The notes under the pieces: model-generated | The model's database searches: none | What the model saw: only the letters and a program-made list of their open reading frames with translations | What the model was told of the DNA's origin: nothing | Translations under genes and position numbers: made by a program | Source of the DNA: Streptomyces sp. RFCAC02 | GTDB taxonomy: Bacteria > Actinomycetota > Actinomycetes > Streptomycetales > Streptomycetaceae | Assembly: GCF_004193175.1 (NCBI RefSeq) | Contig: NZ_SAUH01000001.1 | Coordinates: forward strand, 2,916,501-2,980,500 | Length of the DNA stretch: 64,000 nt | Reading direction: 5' to 3' | In this document: one piece after another, positions 26,305 to 35,717 of the stretch | Layout: each line of letters begins with the position of its first letter | How positions within the stretch are numbered: position 1 is the stretch's first letter

Positions 26305-27240
26305 ATGAAGAGCGGGCGGCAACTCCTCACCGCTGGTGTGACAGCACTGGCGCCGGCGGTCTGGGGCAGCACCTATCTGGTGACAACCGAGTGGCTGCCG
26401 CCGGACCGTCCCCTGCTGGCCACCACCGTGCGGGCGCTTCCAGGGGGCCTGTTTCTGCTGGCCCTCGCCCGCACGCTACCGACCGGGGTCTGGCTGTGGC
26501 GCACCCTGGTGCTCGGAACCCTGAACATCGGCGCATTCAACTTCCTGCTGTTCGTCGCGGCCTACCGGCTTCCCGGTGGCATCGCGGCGGTGATCATGTC
26601 GGCGCAGCCGATGTTCGTACTCGTCCTGGCGGCGCTGTTCATCGGCGACAGAATCCGGTCTTCCCATGTGGCGGCCTGTGTCCTCGGCGTGGCCGGTGTC
26701 GTGTTGCTCGTGTTCAGGGGAACGGTGGAACTCGACTACGTCGGTGTGGTGGCGGCGCTCGGCGGCGCGATGTGCATGGCCACCGGCATCACGCTGACCA
26801 AGCGGTGGGGGCGCCCGGACGGGGTGGGGCTGCTTCCCTTCACCGGCTGGCAACTCACCGTGGGCGGACTGGTCCTGCTTCCGTTCACGCTGGCCGTCGA
26901 AGGACTGCCGTCCAGTATCACAGGAACCAACATCCTAGGGTTCGCCTATCTCGTCTCCCTCGGCGCCGTCATCAGTTACATGATCTGGTTCCGCGGGATA
27001 GAGAGGTTGCCGGCACTGGCGGTCTCCTTCCTCGCCCTGGGCAGCCCGATCGTCGCGACCATTCTCGGATACGTGTTTCTCCACGAGACGTTGTCGATTC
27101 TGCAGCTGATCGGTGTCGTATCGATTCTCACGGCCATGCTGCTGGCGCAACCCCGGCCAGCCAGGCCGCAAGAGCCCGGCCCCGATGAACCTCTTCACCG
27201 CGACGAGACCAGCGGTATCCGGGCCAAGACGGCGCATTGA
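26305..27240 (+). CDS. EamA/DMT family transporter
   Basis: A 311-residue protein with ten predicted transmembrane helices in two EamA halves. Landmarks are the opening ALAPAVWGSTYLVTTEWLPP, the first-half LRALPGGLFLLAL region and the second-half FLALGSPIVATILGYVFLHE, ending in a charged C-terminal tail. Members export amino acids, nucleotides or drugs. ATG at 26305 follows GGGAGG; an upstream in-frame ATG is rejected. Codon use is less GC-rich than the core genes. It is followed after 62 bases by an MFS transporter, probably in the same transcript. Confidence 0.9.
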   Translation: MKSGRQLLTAGVTALAPAVWGSTYLVTTEWLPPDRPLLATTVRALPGGLFLLALARTLPTGVWLWRTLVLGTLNIGAFNFLLFVAAYRLPGGIAAVIMSAQPMFVLVLAALFIGDRIRSSHVAACVLGVAGVVLLVFRGTVELDYVGVVAALGGAMCMATGITLTKRWGRPDGVGLLPFTGWQLTVGGLVLLPFTLAVEGLPSSITGTNILGFAYLVSLGAVISYMIWFRGIERLPALAVSFLALGSPIVATILGYVFLHETLSILQLIGVVSILTAMLLAQPRPARPQEPGPDEPLHRDETSGIRAKTAH

Positions 27241-27302
27241 TCCGGCGAAGAGTTCCAGAGAAATCCGTAAACCTGACAGCCTGAATCCATCGGAGCGACG
27301 AA

Positions 27303-28514
27303 ATGGTCACACAGCAGGAAATGCTCCCTCAGGAAGAACGCCGGCCTTCGGCATCACGGGCATGGCTCGGTGTTGCCGCCATCACGGCCAGTCTGTTCGT
27401 CTTCCTCACCACTGAGCTGATGCCCGTCGGCCTGCTCACCCCGCTGAGCAACAGCCTGGACATCTCCGTGGGTGCCGCCGGGCTGATGGTCACGGCGCAA
27501 GGTGTCGCGGCGGGGTTGGGCGTACCCTTCATCGTGGCCTGGACCAGGCGTGTCAACCGGCGCCTGCTGCTGTCCACGCTGCTGGCGATCTTGGCCCTGG
27601 GCAACCTCATCACCGCCATCTCACCGAACTACCCGCTGATCCTGACAACGCGTCTCGTCATGGGATTCGCCAGCGGTGTGTTCTGGGCGATCGGCGTGAG
27701 CATGGCCATGCGTATCGTGCCGGAGCGGCAGGCGAGCAAGGCGGCCGCGGTCGTGATGTCCGGCATCTCGATCGCCACCGTGGTGGGCATCCCGCTGGGC
27801 ACCATCATCGAGAGCTACACCGACTGGCGCACCACGTTCGCCATCTGGGCCGGCCTCAGCGTGTTGGTGTTCCTCGCGGTCGCTGCCACTGTCCCGTCGC
27901 TTCCGTCAGCGAACGCGGTCTCGGTCCGGGAAGTCTTCGAGCTCCCGCTCAAGAACGTGCAGCTGCGTACGGTGCTGTTCATCGTCGTCTTCTTCGTCCT
28001 TGGCCATTTCGGGGCGTACACCTTCGTGCGGCCCTTCCTGGAGGACAGTGCATCGGCCACAGCCACCTTCATCACCGTCGTGCTGATCATCTTCGGTATC
28101 GGAGGCGCCGTCGGGAACTTCGTCGCCGGATACACGGTGAACAAGAGCGTGCGGGGCACCTTCGTCGTCGGTGGCGCGGGTCTCATCACGGCCTTGTTGT
28201 TGCTGCTCACGACCGGCGACGGGAAGGCGGGCGTGATCGTCGCGCTGGTCCTCTGGGGGCTGTCCTTCGGCGCCGTGCAGCTGAGCCAGGTCAACATGAC
28301 TCTCGCTGCCGCGCCCGAGACCTTCGAAGCGGCGATGTCGCTCAATACCATGGCGTACAACACGTCCATCGCGCTCGGAGCGCTTCTGGGCGGACTGTTC
28401 GCCGACGATATGAGTGTCACCAGTGTCGTGTGGTTCGGTGTGGCGCTGACCGGGGCTTCGCTGCTCCTCAGGCTCGGCACCGGCCGGAAGACCGCGAGCG
28501 CCGTCTCCGCATGA
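27303..28514 (+). CDS. MFS transporter, AraJ/sugar-efflux-like
   Basis: A 403-residue protein with twelve hydrophobic segments. The first helix region (VFLTTELMPVGLLTPLSNSL) and the helix-4/5 segment (RLVMGFASGVFWAIGVSMAM) are characteristic of the DHA1/AraJ efflux group. It would export small compounds by proton antiport. GGAG is placed seven bases before the ATG. Composition matches the EamA gene and differs from the chromosome core. It is the last gene of the island; no terminator hairpin of note was found after it. Confidence 0.9.
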   Translation: MVTQQEMLPQEERRPSASRAWLGVAAITASLFVFLTTELMPVGLLTPLSNSLDISVGAAGLMVTAQGVAAGLGVPFIVAWTRRVNRRLLLSTLLAILALGNLITAISPNYPLILTTRLVMGFASGVFWAIGVSMAMRIVPERQASKAAAVVMSGISIATVVGIPLGTIIESYTDWRTTFAIWAGLSVLVFLAVAATVPSLPSANAVSVREVFELPLKNVQLRTVLFIVVFFVLGHFGAYTFVRPFLEDSASATATFITVVLIIFGIGGAVGNFVAGYTVNKSVRGTFVVGGAGLITALLLLLTTGDGKAGVIVALVLWGLSFGAVQLSQVNMTLAAAPETFEAAMSLNTMAYNTSIALGALLGGLFADDMSVTSVVWFGVALTGASLLLRLGTGRKTASAVSA

Positions 28515-28915
28515 TCGTGTGGAGCACCATGCCGGACAGAGTCTTCCGAGCGAACGGGTGCGCGGCCTCGGCCAGGATCCGGCCTCCGGCCAGTGGACTC
28601 CGACCGCGCCGGAGCGCCAGCCTCCTGGTCATCGCGTGCGCTGAGAGACACATACGAGAACAGGCTCGGTATCCGGAAACGGATGGCGGGGCCTGACCTC
28701 TCCGATGGCTGGCCGTTGTCACTCGGCCCGTCTGCCGCCGCATGCCTTGACCGGCCCCGTCGTCTCGACCGCAGGCCCGCTCCACGAGCGCGTCATCGCC
28801 CGCCCTTCCGTCGTCCGGATGTGTCCGTCCGCACCTGTGCCCCCCGGGGCAGCGGGAACTCATCGCCCGGACGGCGGACCGGAGTGATGTGGCGGGAGAG
28901 CGAGGGGGCGTGGCG
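28515..28915. other. 401-base gene-free stretch at the right end of the island
   Basis: No frame here has family similarity or a good ribosome site. The base composition is intermediate between island and core. I see no clear hairpin, repeat or tRNA. It may be decayed coding sequence at the island boundary. Confidence 0.4.
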
Positions 28916-29125
28916 CTAAGGAGTCCATACGTCGGGGCCGCCGCCGCGCCACTCGATCAGCGCGGGGTCGTCCAGCCGCACGTCGTCGGGGTCGAGCCCG
29001 GCCCTGCGCAGGAACTCGATGAGTTCGGCGGGCGAGCGGGCGAGCCCGAGGTCGGCGCCGCCCGCGCGGACACGCCGCCCCCTGGATCCAGGAGCCAGTA
29101 CGACGATATGAGCGCGCGGTGCCAT
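28916..29125 (-). CDS. Small conserved hypothetical protein, divergent from copA
   Basis: A 69-residue protein beginning MAPRAHIVVLAPGS and ending WRGGGPDVWTP. The middle is charged (DLGLARSPAELIEFLRRAGL) and resembles a short SAP- or HTH-like helical hairpin. From memory a similar small protein occurs in other Streptomyces, but I cannot name it. An upstream ATG at 29141-29143 is an alternative start. The gene is divergent from copA and its start is 63 bases from the first CsoR box, so it could be copper regulated. Confidence 0.6.
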   Translation of the reverse strand: MAPRAHIVVLAPGSRGRRVRAGGADLGLARSPAELIEFLRRAGLDPDDVRLDDPALIEWRGGGPDVWTP

Positions 29126-29187
29126 GCCTCCAGGGTGCGGCATCGGCCGCGGGGCGGCAGCCCGGGGTGGGCATCCGCGCCGTTTTG

Positions 29188-29228
29188 ATACCCCTGGGGG
29201 GTATGGTAGACATACCTCCGGAGGGTAT
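29188..29228 (+). promoter_or_regulatory. Tandem CsoR-type copper operator
   Basis: Two 17-base dyads: ATACCCCTGGGGGGTAT (29188-29204) and ATACCTCCGGAGGGTAT (29212-29228), 24 bases apart centre to centre. Both match the known CsoR consensus of TACCC and GGGTA half-sites separated by a short spacer. They lie 31 bases before the copA start and so should repress copA until copper is present. Confidence 0.85.
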
Positions 29229-29258
29229 CTTCGAGCGTCGAGGAGCAGTGATGCGGCG

Positions 29259-31601
29259 ATGACAGCGACACCGCGGGAGACCGCCGACGGGACCGAGGTC
29301 GTGCTGGCCATCGGCGGCATGACCTGCGCCGCCTGCGCCGCGCGGATCGAGAAGAAGCTCAACCGCATGGACGGCGTCACCGCCACCGTGAACTACGCGA
29401 CCGAGCAGGCACGCGTCGCCCACGCCCCCGACGTCACCGTGGCGGACCTCGTCGCGACCGTCGAGGCCACCGGGTACACCGCCACTCCGCCGCGGCCTCC
29501 CGCGCCGGAGGCGGCGGACGGGGACGGGGGCGGCGGCCGCGCCGACGACACCGGGGAGACCGCCCACAGCCGCGACCTCGCGCACCGGCTCACCGTCACG
29601 GCCCTGCTCGCGGCGCCCGTCGTGGTGCTCGCGATGGTGCCGGCCTGGCAGTTCACGTACTGGCAGTGGCTGTCCCTGACGCTCGCCGCACCCGCCGTCG
29701 TCTGGGGCGGCCGGCCGTTCCACCGCGCCGCCCTGAAGAACGCCCGGCACGGCGCGGCGACCATGGACACCCTCGTCTCCCTCGGCACGCTCGCCGCGCT
29801 CCTGTGGTCGGTGTGGGCGCTGTTCATCGGCGGCGCGGGCGAACCGGCGATGCACCACGCGTTCGACCTGTCCGTCCGGCGCCAGGACGGCCCGCCCGAC
29901 ATCTACCTGGAGGCCGCGGCCGGCGTCACCGCGTTCCTCCTCGCCGGGCGGTACCTGGAGGCGCGCACCAAGCGCCGCGCGGGCGCCGCGCTGCGCGCCC
30001 TCCTCGACCTCGGTGCCAAGGACGTCACCGTCCTGCACGACGACGGCCGCGAGGAGCGGCTGCCCGCCGGCCGCCTGGCCGTGGGCACGCGGTTCGTCGT
30101 CCGGCCCGGCGAGAAGATCGCGACGGACGGCACCGTCGCCGAGGGCACATCCGCCGTCGACGCGTCCCTGCTGACCGGCGAGTCCGTGCCCGTCGAGGTC
30201 GGCCCCGGCGCCGCCGTCACCGGCGGCACGCTGAACGCCGGCGGCCGCCTCGTCGTCACCGCCACCCGCGTCGGCGAGGAGACCCGCCTCGCGCGGATGG
30301 CGCGGCTCGTCGCCGAGGCGCAGAGCGGCAAGGCCGCGGCCCAGCGCCTCGCCGACCGCGTCTCGGCGGTGTTCGTGCCCGCCGTGCTGCTGCTCTCGCT
30401 CGGCACACTGGCCTTCTGGCTGTGGCGCGGGGCCGGCGCCGACACCGCGTTCACGGCCGCCGTGGCCGTCCTGATCATCGCGTGCCCCTGCGCCCTCGGG
30501 CTCGCCACGCCCACCGCGCTGCTGGTCGGCACCGGGCGCGGCGCGCAGCTCGGCATCCTCATCAAGGGTCCCGAGGCGCTGGAGACGACGCGCAGGGCCG
30601 ACACGATCGTCCTCGACAAGACCGGCACCGTCACGACCGGCCGGATGACGCTGCTGGCCGTCCGCACGGCGCCGGAGGGCACGCCGGAGGAGACGGTGCT
30701 GCGGCTCGCGGGCGCCGTCGAGCACGCCTCGGAGCACCCCGTCGCCCGCGCGGTCGCCGACGCGGCGCGCGAGCGCACCGGGCCGCTGCCGGCCCTCGCC
30801 GGTTTCACGGCCGTGCCCGGCCTCGGCGTCCGGGGCACGGTCGCGGGGCACACCGTGCTCGTCGGCCGGGAGCCGCTGCTGGCCGGGGCGTCCGTGCCCC
30901 TGCCCGAGTGGCTGCGGACGGCCCGTGACGACGCGGAGGAACGTGGCCGCACCGCCGTCCTGGTGGCCTGGGACGGCGCGGCACGCGCGGTGCTCGAGAT
31001 CGCCGACGCCGTGAAGCCCACCAGCGCCGAGGCCGTGCGGCGGCTGACGTCGCTCGGACTGACGCCGGTCCTGCTGACCGGCGACAACGAGCGGGTGGCC
31101 CGCGCGGTGGCCGACGAGGTCGGCATCCGCGAGGTCATCGCCGGGGTGCTGCCGGAGGACAAGGTGGCCGTGGTCCGGCGGCTGCGGGAGGAGGGCCGTA
31201 CGGTCGCCATGGCCGGGGACGGCGTGAACGACGCCGCCGCCCTCGCCACCGCCGACCTGGGCATCGCCATGGGCACCGGCACGGACGCCGCGATCGAGGC
31301 GAGCGACCTGACGCTGGTCGGGGGCGACCTGCTGGCGGCGGCCGACGCGATCCGCCTGTCCCGCCGCACCCTGCGGACCATCCTCGGCAACCTGGGCTGG
31401 GCGTTCGGCTACAACACGGCAGCGCTGCCGCTTGCGGCGGCCGGGCTGCTCAACCCGATGCTGGCGGGCGCGGCGATGGCCTTCTCGTCGGTCTCGGTCG
31501 TCGCGAACAGCCTGCGGCTGAAGACGTTCACCCCATGGAGGGACAAGGGTGCCGGAACCCGGCGTCCGTCCCGGGCGTTCACGGGACGGGACAGCCTGTA
31601 G
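29259..31601 (+). CDS. copA: Copper-translocating P-type ATPase
   Basis: A 780-residue P1B-type ATPase. One N-terminal heavy-metal-associated domain carries GGMTCAACAARIEKK; the transport site CPC is in VLIIACPCALGLATPTA; the phosphorylation motif is LDKTGTVTTG, with the HP motif in ASEHPVARAV and the hinge AMAGDGVNDAA. Eight transmembrane helices fit the sequence. It exports Cu(I) at the plasma membrane. The ATG at 29259 is the only good in-frame start before the HMA domain, preceded by GAGGAG at a longer than usual spacing. Two CsoR boxes lie upstream. The usual partners copZ and csoR are not adjacent. Confidence 0.95.
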   Translation: MTATPRETADGTEVVLAIGGMTCAACAARIEKKLNRMDGVTATVNYATEQARVAHAPDVTVADLVATVEATGYTATPPRPPAPEAADGDGGGGRADDTGETAHSRDLAHRLTVTALLAAPVVVLAMVPAWQFTYWQWLSLTLAAPAVVWGGRPFHRAALKNARHGAATMDTLVSLGTLAALLWSVWALFIGGAGEPAMHHAFDLSVRRQDGPPDIYLEAAAGVTAFLLAGRYLEARTKRRAGAALRALLDLGAKDVTVLHDDGREERLPAGRLAVGTRFVVRPGEKIATDGTVAEGTSAVDASLLTGESVPVEVGPGAAVTGGTLNAGGRLVVTATRVGEETRLARMARLVAEAQSGKAAAQRLADRVSAVFVPAVLLLSLGTLAFWLWRGAGADTAFTAAVAVLIIACPCALGLATPTALLVGTGRGAQLGILIKGPEALETTRRADTIVLDKTGTVTTGRMTLLAVRTAPEGTPEETVLRLAGAVEHASEHPVARAVADAARERTGPLPALAGFTAVPGLGVRGTVAGHTVLVGREPLLAGASVPLPEWLRTARDDAEERGRTAVLVAWDGAARAVLEIADAVKPTSAEAVRRLTSLGLTPVLLTGDNERVARAVADEVGIREVIAGVLPEDKVAVVRRLREEGRTVAMAGDGVNDAAALATADLGIAMGTGTDAAIEASDLTLVGGDLLAAADAIRLSRRTLRTILGNLGWAFGYNTAALPLAAAGLLNPMLAGAAMAFSSVSVVANSLRLKTFTPWRDKGAGTRRPSRAFTGRDSL

Positions 31602-31614
31602 GGAGGCCAGGGCG

Positions 31615-32145
31615 ATGGCGATGTGGGACCGGATCAACCAGCTCAAGGGAGCGACGGGGCGGCCCGGCGGCGGCCGGAGCGGGAGCGGCGGCAGCGGCGG
31701 CGGGACGCGGTCCATGGTGATGGGCGCCCTCAAGTCGCAGCTCACCTCCATGCGGCACGAGCTGAAGAGCGGCGCCTACCGTGACGCGAGCATGGCGGTG
31801 TGCGCGCTGGTCGCCGCCGCCGACGGCACGGTGGACAGCGCCGAGCGGCAGCACGTCGAGCAGATGATCGTCACCAACGAGGTCCTGCAGAACTTCCCGG
31901 CCGACGAGCTGCGGCGGCGCTTCAACCGGCATGTCGACCAGCTCGTGCGGGGCCTGCCGGCCGGCCGGTCCGAGGCGATGGCGGAGCTGGCGAAGGTGGC
32001 GAAGAAGCCGGCCGAGGCCAGGGCGGTCATCCAGACCGGCATGGTGGTCGCCGGCGCCGACGGCTACTTCTCCCACGCGGAGGCCGCCGTCCTGCGCGAG
32101 GCGTGCGCCGCCCTCGCCCTCCACCCGTCCGAGTTCGGTCTCTGA
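31615..32145 (+). CDS. TerB family tellurite-resistance-like protein
   Basis: A 176-residue protein with a Gly/Ser-rich N-terminal linker (residues ~15-40) and a TerB domain: YRDASMAVCALVAAADGTVD, then RQHVEQMIVTNEVLQNFP and the second acidic motif VVAGADGYFSHAEAAVL. TerB proteins are metal-binding helical proteins linked to tellurite, phage and stress responses. The ATG at 31615 follows GGGAGG, only 13 bases after copA, so it may be in the copA transcript. No other ter gene is present in the window. Confidence 0.85.
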   Translation: MAMWDRINQLKGATGRPGGGRSGSGGSGGGTRSMVMGALKSQLTSMRHELKSGAYRDASMAVCALVAAADGTVDSAERQHVEQMIVTNEVLQNFPADELRRRFNRHVDQLVRGLPAGRSEAMAELAKVAKKPAEARAVIQTGMVVAGADGYFSHAEAAVLREACAALALHPSEFGL

Positions 32146-32262
32146 GCGGTCGCGCGGGAGCCGGCGGGGACCGATGAGTTCCCCGGCGGCCCCGGGTCCT
32201 CCCTGACATCGTGTCCACGGCCGCCCGCCGTGCCGCCTGCCCGGAAGACCCAGGAGCCCCGC

Positions 32263-32835
32263 ATGCGCATACTCATCAGCACCGCCTTCGTCTCGCTCGA
32301 CGGCGTCGTGGAGGCCCCGGGCGGCGAGCCCGGCCACCGGAACTCCGGGTGGACCGTCAAGGACGTCGAGTTCCTCCCCGAGGCGTACGCCATCAAGGAC
32401 CGCGAGCAGCGCGAGTCCACCGCGCTGCTGCTCGGCCGCACCAGCTACGAGGCGTTCGGCCCGGTCTGGCCCGCCATGGAGGACTTCGCCGGCTACCTCG
32501 CCATGCCGAAGTACGTCGTCTCCACCACCCTCACCGAGGACCGCCTGGTCCCCGAGTGGGGCGAGACCGTGATCCTGCGCTCCCTCGACGACGTCGCCGC
32601 GCTCAAGGAGACCGAGGGCGGGCCGATCATCGTGCACGGCAGTGCCGCCCTGAACCACGGCCTGTCCGACGCCGGCCTGATCGACCGCTACCACCTGCTC
32701 GTCTTCCCCGTCCTGCTCGGCGCGGGGAAGCGGCTGTTCAGCGACACCGACAAGGACACGCAGCGGCTGCGGCTCGTCGAGCACGAGACGTACGCGAACG
32801 GCATCCAGCTCAACGTCCTCGACGTCGTCCGCTGA
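32263..32835 (+). CDS. Dihydrofolate reductase / RibD C-terminal family protein
   Basis: A 190-residue protein of the RibD_C/DHFR-like family. It begins MRILISTAFVSLDGVVEAPG and contains LLLGRTSYEAFGPVWPAME and YHLLVFPVLLGAGKRLFSDT, all standard landmarks. These are NADPH-binding reductases of mostly unknown substrate and are not expected to replace FolA. AGGAG precedes the ATG by six bases. It converges with the hypothetical membrane protein that follows. Confidence 0.9.
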   Translation: MRILISTAFVSLDGVVEAPGGEPGHRNSGWTVKDVEFLPEAYAIKDREQRESTALLLGRTSYEAFGPVWPAMEDFAGYLAMPKYVVSTTLTEDRLVPEWGETVILRSLDDVAALKETEGGPIIVHGSAALNHGLSDAGLIDRYHLLVFPVLLGAGKRLFSDTDKDTQRLRLVEHETYANGIQLNVLDVVR

Positions 32836-32841
32836 CGCCCC

Positions 32842-33720
32842 TCAGCCCTGCTGTCCGTACTGCGAGAGGTCGCCGTAGCGGGTGTAGGCGTCGGAGCCGC
32901 CGTCGTCCCACGCGATGCCGAGGTCGTCGCCGCCGGAGAAGTCGATGAAGCCCCCCAGCTCCTCGCCGGTGTCCACGCCGTCCTCGGTGCACAGCAGGGC
33001 GATCCGCTCCGCGCCGTCCACCGTGGCGTGGGCGCCCGAGCACTCCAGCCCGCCCTCGACATAGCCGGCCCCGTAGAGCTGCTGCCCGTCACCGCCCTCG
33101 ACCGGCTCGCCGCTGAGGACGAGCAGACCGCCGCCGTCCCGCCGCCAGATCGCCTCAAGACCCGTCCCCGTGGGGGCGGCGAGCGGCGCGTCCGGCAGCG
33201 TCTCGTCCGGGATCTCGACCGGAGCACCCGGCGCATCGGGGATCAGGTCGTCGGTCTCGTCCGGGAGGATGTCGGCCGGGTCGTCGTCCGGCGCACCGGT
33301 GTCCGCGGGAGCGCTCGGCGAGGCACCGGCAAACGCCTCACCGCCCCCGCCGTCCCCGAGCGAGACGAACAGGCCCACCCCGGCCAGCGCGACGGCGGCT
33401 ACCACGCTCGCGATCACCACCGCGCGCGCCGACGGGCCGCGCCGCCGCCCGCCGGACGGCGGCACGGGCGGGCCGAACCCGGCGGGCGCCGCGCCCGGGA
33501 GCCGCAGTTCCAGCGTGCCCCCGGGCGGCGGCACCGGCCGGACGGACGGGACGGCGCCGGTCGGCGGCCCCGGCGGATAGGGGGACGCGTACGGCGGGGC
33601 CACGGGCGGCGTCCCGGGCGGCAGGGCGGCCGGGGCCTGCGGCACGGCGGGCGGCGGCACACTCCCCCCGGGCGGCTGCCCCCAGCCCGGCGGCGGCGCT
33701 CCGTACGGCGGCTGACTCAT
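32842..33720 (-). CDS. Proline-rich single-pass membrane protein of unknown function
   Basis: A 292-residue protein. Residues 1-90 are a Pro/Gly-rich cytoplasmic region (MSQPPYGAPPPGWGQPPGGS), residues ~98-120 form one transmembrane helix (RAVVIASVVAAVALAGVGLF), and the external part is an acidic linker followed by a small Cys-containing domain (LECSGAHATV, ALLCTEDGV) ending in YGQQG. This arrangement is common in actinobacterial envelope proteins but I recognise no family. It converges with the DHFR-like gene. No start problem: only one good ATG. Confidence 0.7.
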   Translation of the reverse strand: MSQPPYGAPPPGWGQPPGGSVPPPAVPQAPAALPPGTPPVAPPYASPYPPGPPTGAVPSVRPVPPPGGTLELRLPGAAPAGFGPPVPPSGGRRRGPSARAVVIASVVAAVALAGVGLFVSLGDGGGGEAFAGASPSAPADTGAPDDDPADILPDETDDLIPDAPGAPVEIPDETLPDAPLAAPTGTGLEAIWRRDGGGLLVLSGEPVEGGDGQQLYGAGYVEGGLECSGAHATVDGAERIALLCTEDGVDTGEELGGFIDFSGGDDLGIAWDDGGSDAYTRYGDLSQYGQQG

Positions 33721-33776
33721 CGAGGCCCCCCTCCGGCCGGCGGCAGCACCGGCCGGCGGTCATCCTACTGAGCACA

Positions 33777-33816
33777 CCGCGCGGGGACGAGGGGGCCGCC
33801 CCCCGCCCCCGCGCGG
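33777..33816 (-). terminator. Terminator after aspS
   Basis: Ten-base outer stem (33777-33786 with 33807-33816) with a further G/C-rich inner stem (about 33790-33803). It lies 20 bases past the aspS stop on the minus strand. Confidence 0.55.
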
Positions 33817-33836
33817 CACCGCAGGGAACCCCGGGA

Positions 33837-35618
33837 TCAGGGCTGGCGCTTGGCCGACTCCCGCAGGGAGAGGTGCAGTTCCCGCAGGCGGCTGTCGTCG
33901 ACCGGGCTCGGCGCGCCCATCAGGAGGTCCTGCGCGTTGCCGTTGAGGGGGAACGCGATGGTCTCCCGGATGTTCGGCTCGTCCGCGAGGAGCATCACCA
34001 TGCGGTCGACGCCCGGGGCGATGCCGCCGTGCGGCGGGGCGCCGTACTGGAAGGCCCGCAGCATGCCGCCGAAGTCGCGCTCGACGTCCTCGCGGCTGTA
34101 GCCGGCGATCTCGAACGCCCGGTACATGATCTCCGGCTCGTGGTTCCTGATGGCGCCGGAGGACAGCTCGACCCCGTTGCAGACGATGTCGTACTGCCAG
34201 GCGAGGACGTCCAGCGGGTCCTTGCTCTCCAGCGCTTCGAGGCCGCCCTGCGGCATGGAGAACGGGTTGTGCGAGAACTCGACGGCCCCGGTGTCCTCGT
34301 TCCGCTCGAACATGGGGAAGTCCACGATCCAGCAGAACCGGAAGACGTTCTCCTCGAAGTGGCCGGCCCGCCGGGCCGCCTCGACGCGGACCGCGCCCAT
34401 GATCCGGGACACCTCGTCGAAGGCGCCGGCGCCGAAGAAGACGGCCGTGCCGGGACCCGCGTCCAGCGCGCCGAGGAGGGCCGCGGTGTCCTCCTCGGTG
34501 AGGAACTTGGCGATCGGCCCGGTCAGCGTCCGGTCCTCCCCGACACGCACCCACGCGAGGCCCTGCGCGCCCAGTGAGACGGCGAACTCGCCGAGCTGGT
34601 CGAAGAACTTGCGCGGCTGCCCCGCCGTGTCCGGGACGGCGAGCGCCCGCACGTGCTTCCCGGCGAACGCCTTGAACCCGGAGCCGGCGAAGATCTCCGA
34701 GACGTCCGTCAGCTCCAGCCTGGCCCGCAGGTCGGGCTTGTCGGAGCCGTACTTCAGCATCGCCTCGCGGAACGGGATGCGCGGGAACGGCGAGGTGACG
34801 TGCCGCCCGCCGCCGAACTCCTGGAAGATCTCCGTCATCACCGTCTCGATGACCCCGAAGACGTCCTCCTGCTCGACGAAGCTCATCTCCACGTCGAGCT
34901 GGTAGAACTCGCCCGGCGAGCGGTCGGCGCGCGCGTCCTCGTCCCGGAAGCACGGGGCGATCTGGAAGTACCGGTCGAAACCGGCGATCATGAGGAGCTG
35001 CTTGAACTGCTGCGGCGCCTGCGGCAGCGCGTAGAACGTGCCGGGGTGCAGCCGGGACGGCACCAGGAAGTCCCGCGCGCCCTCCGGCGAGGTGGCGGAC
35101 AGGATCGGGGTCGCCAGCTCGTTGAACCCGAGGTCGGTCATCTTCCGCCGGAGCGCGGCGATGACGGAGGAGCGCAGCATGATGTTGCGGTGCATGCGCT
35201 CGCGGCGCAGGTCGAGGAAGCGGTACTCGAGGCGGCGCTCCTCGTTCACGCCGTCCTCGGCGTTGATGGTGAACGGGATCTGCTCGGCCGCGCCCAGGAC
35301 CTCGACCTCGGCGACCTCGATCTCGATCTCGCCGGTGGCCAGCTCCGGGTTCACGTTCTCGGCGCCGCGCCCCACGACCGTGCCGTCGACCCGCAGGACC
35401 GTCTCCTTCGCGAGACCGCCGAGCCGCTCGCTGACGGCCTCGTAGCCGGCCGAGCCGGGGCGGACGACGAGCTGGACGACGCCGTAGTGGTCCCGCAGAT
35501 CGACGAAGAGGATGCCCCCCAGGTTCCGGCGATTGTGGAGCCAGCCCGACAGCCGGACATCGCGGCCGATGTCCGTCGAGCGCAGCTCGCCGCAGGTGTG
35601 GGACCGGTACCGATGCAT
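33837..35618 (-). CDS. aspS: Aspartyl-tRNA synthetase
   Basis: A 593-residue class II synthetase. The OB-fold anticodon-binding domain ([13 protein letters not shown], then [12 protein letters not shown]) is followed by the catalytic core with motif 2 around [19 protein letters not shown], the bacterial GAD insertion domain ([20 protein letters not shown]) and motif 3 [12 protein letters not shown]. Length and order fit bacterial AspRS. Streptomyces generally lack AsnRS and use the amidotransferase pathway, so it may also charge tRNA-Asn, which I cannot confirm here. ATG at 35616-35618; the gap to the divergent phosphatase is 99 bases. Confidence 0.97.
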   Translation of the reverse strand: MHRYRSHTCGELRSTDIGRDVRLSGWLHNRRNLGGILFVDLRDHYGVVQLVVRPGSAGYEAVSERLGGLAKETVLRVDGTVVGRGAENVNPELATGEIEIEVAEVEVLGAAEQIPFTINAEDGVNEERRLEYRFLDLRRERMHRNIMLRSSVIAALRRKMTDLGFNELATPILSATSPEGARDFLVPSRLHPGTFYALPQAPQQFKQLLMIAGFDRYFQIAPCFRDEDARADRSPGEFYQLDVEMSFVEQEDVFGVIETVMTEIFQEFGGGRHVTSPFPRIPFREAMLKYGSDKPDLRARLELTDVSEIFAGSGFKAFAGKHVRALAVPDTAGQPRKFFDQLGEFAVSLGAQGLAWVRVGEDRTLTGPIAKFLTEEDTAALLGALDAGPGTAVFFGAGAFDEVSRIMGAVRVEAARRAGHFEENVFRFCWIVDFPMFERNEDTGAVEFSHNPFSMPQGGLEALESKDPLDVLAWQYDIVCNGVELSSGAIRNHEPEIMYRAFEIAGYSREDVERDFGGMLRAFQYGAPPHGGIAPGVDRMVMLLADEPNIRETIAFPLNGNAQDLLMGAPSPVDDSRLRELHLSLRESAKRQP

Positions 35619-35717
35619 CGTTCGTCCAAGGCGTAGGCGGATGGGGGGACGGGTCATCAGACTACCGGCCCACCTTCGCTCGCCGCTTCCCCGTATACCT
35701 GCATAAGGTGGGGCATC

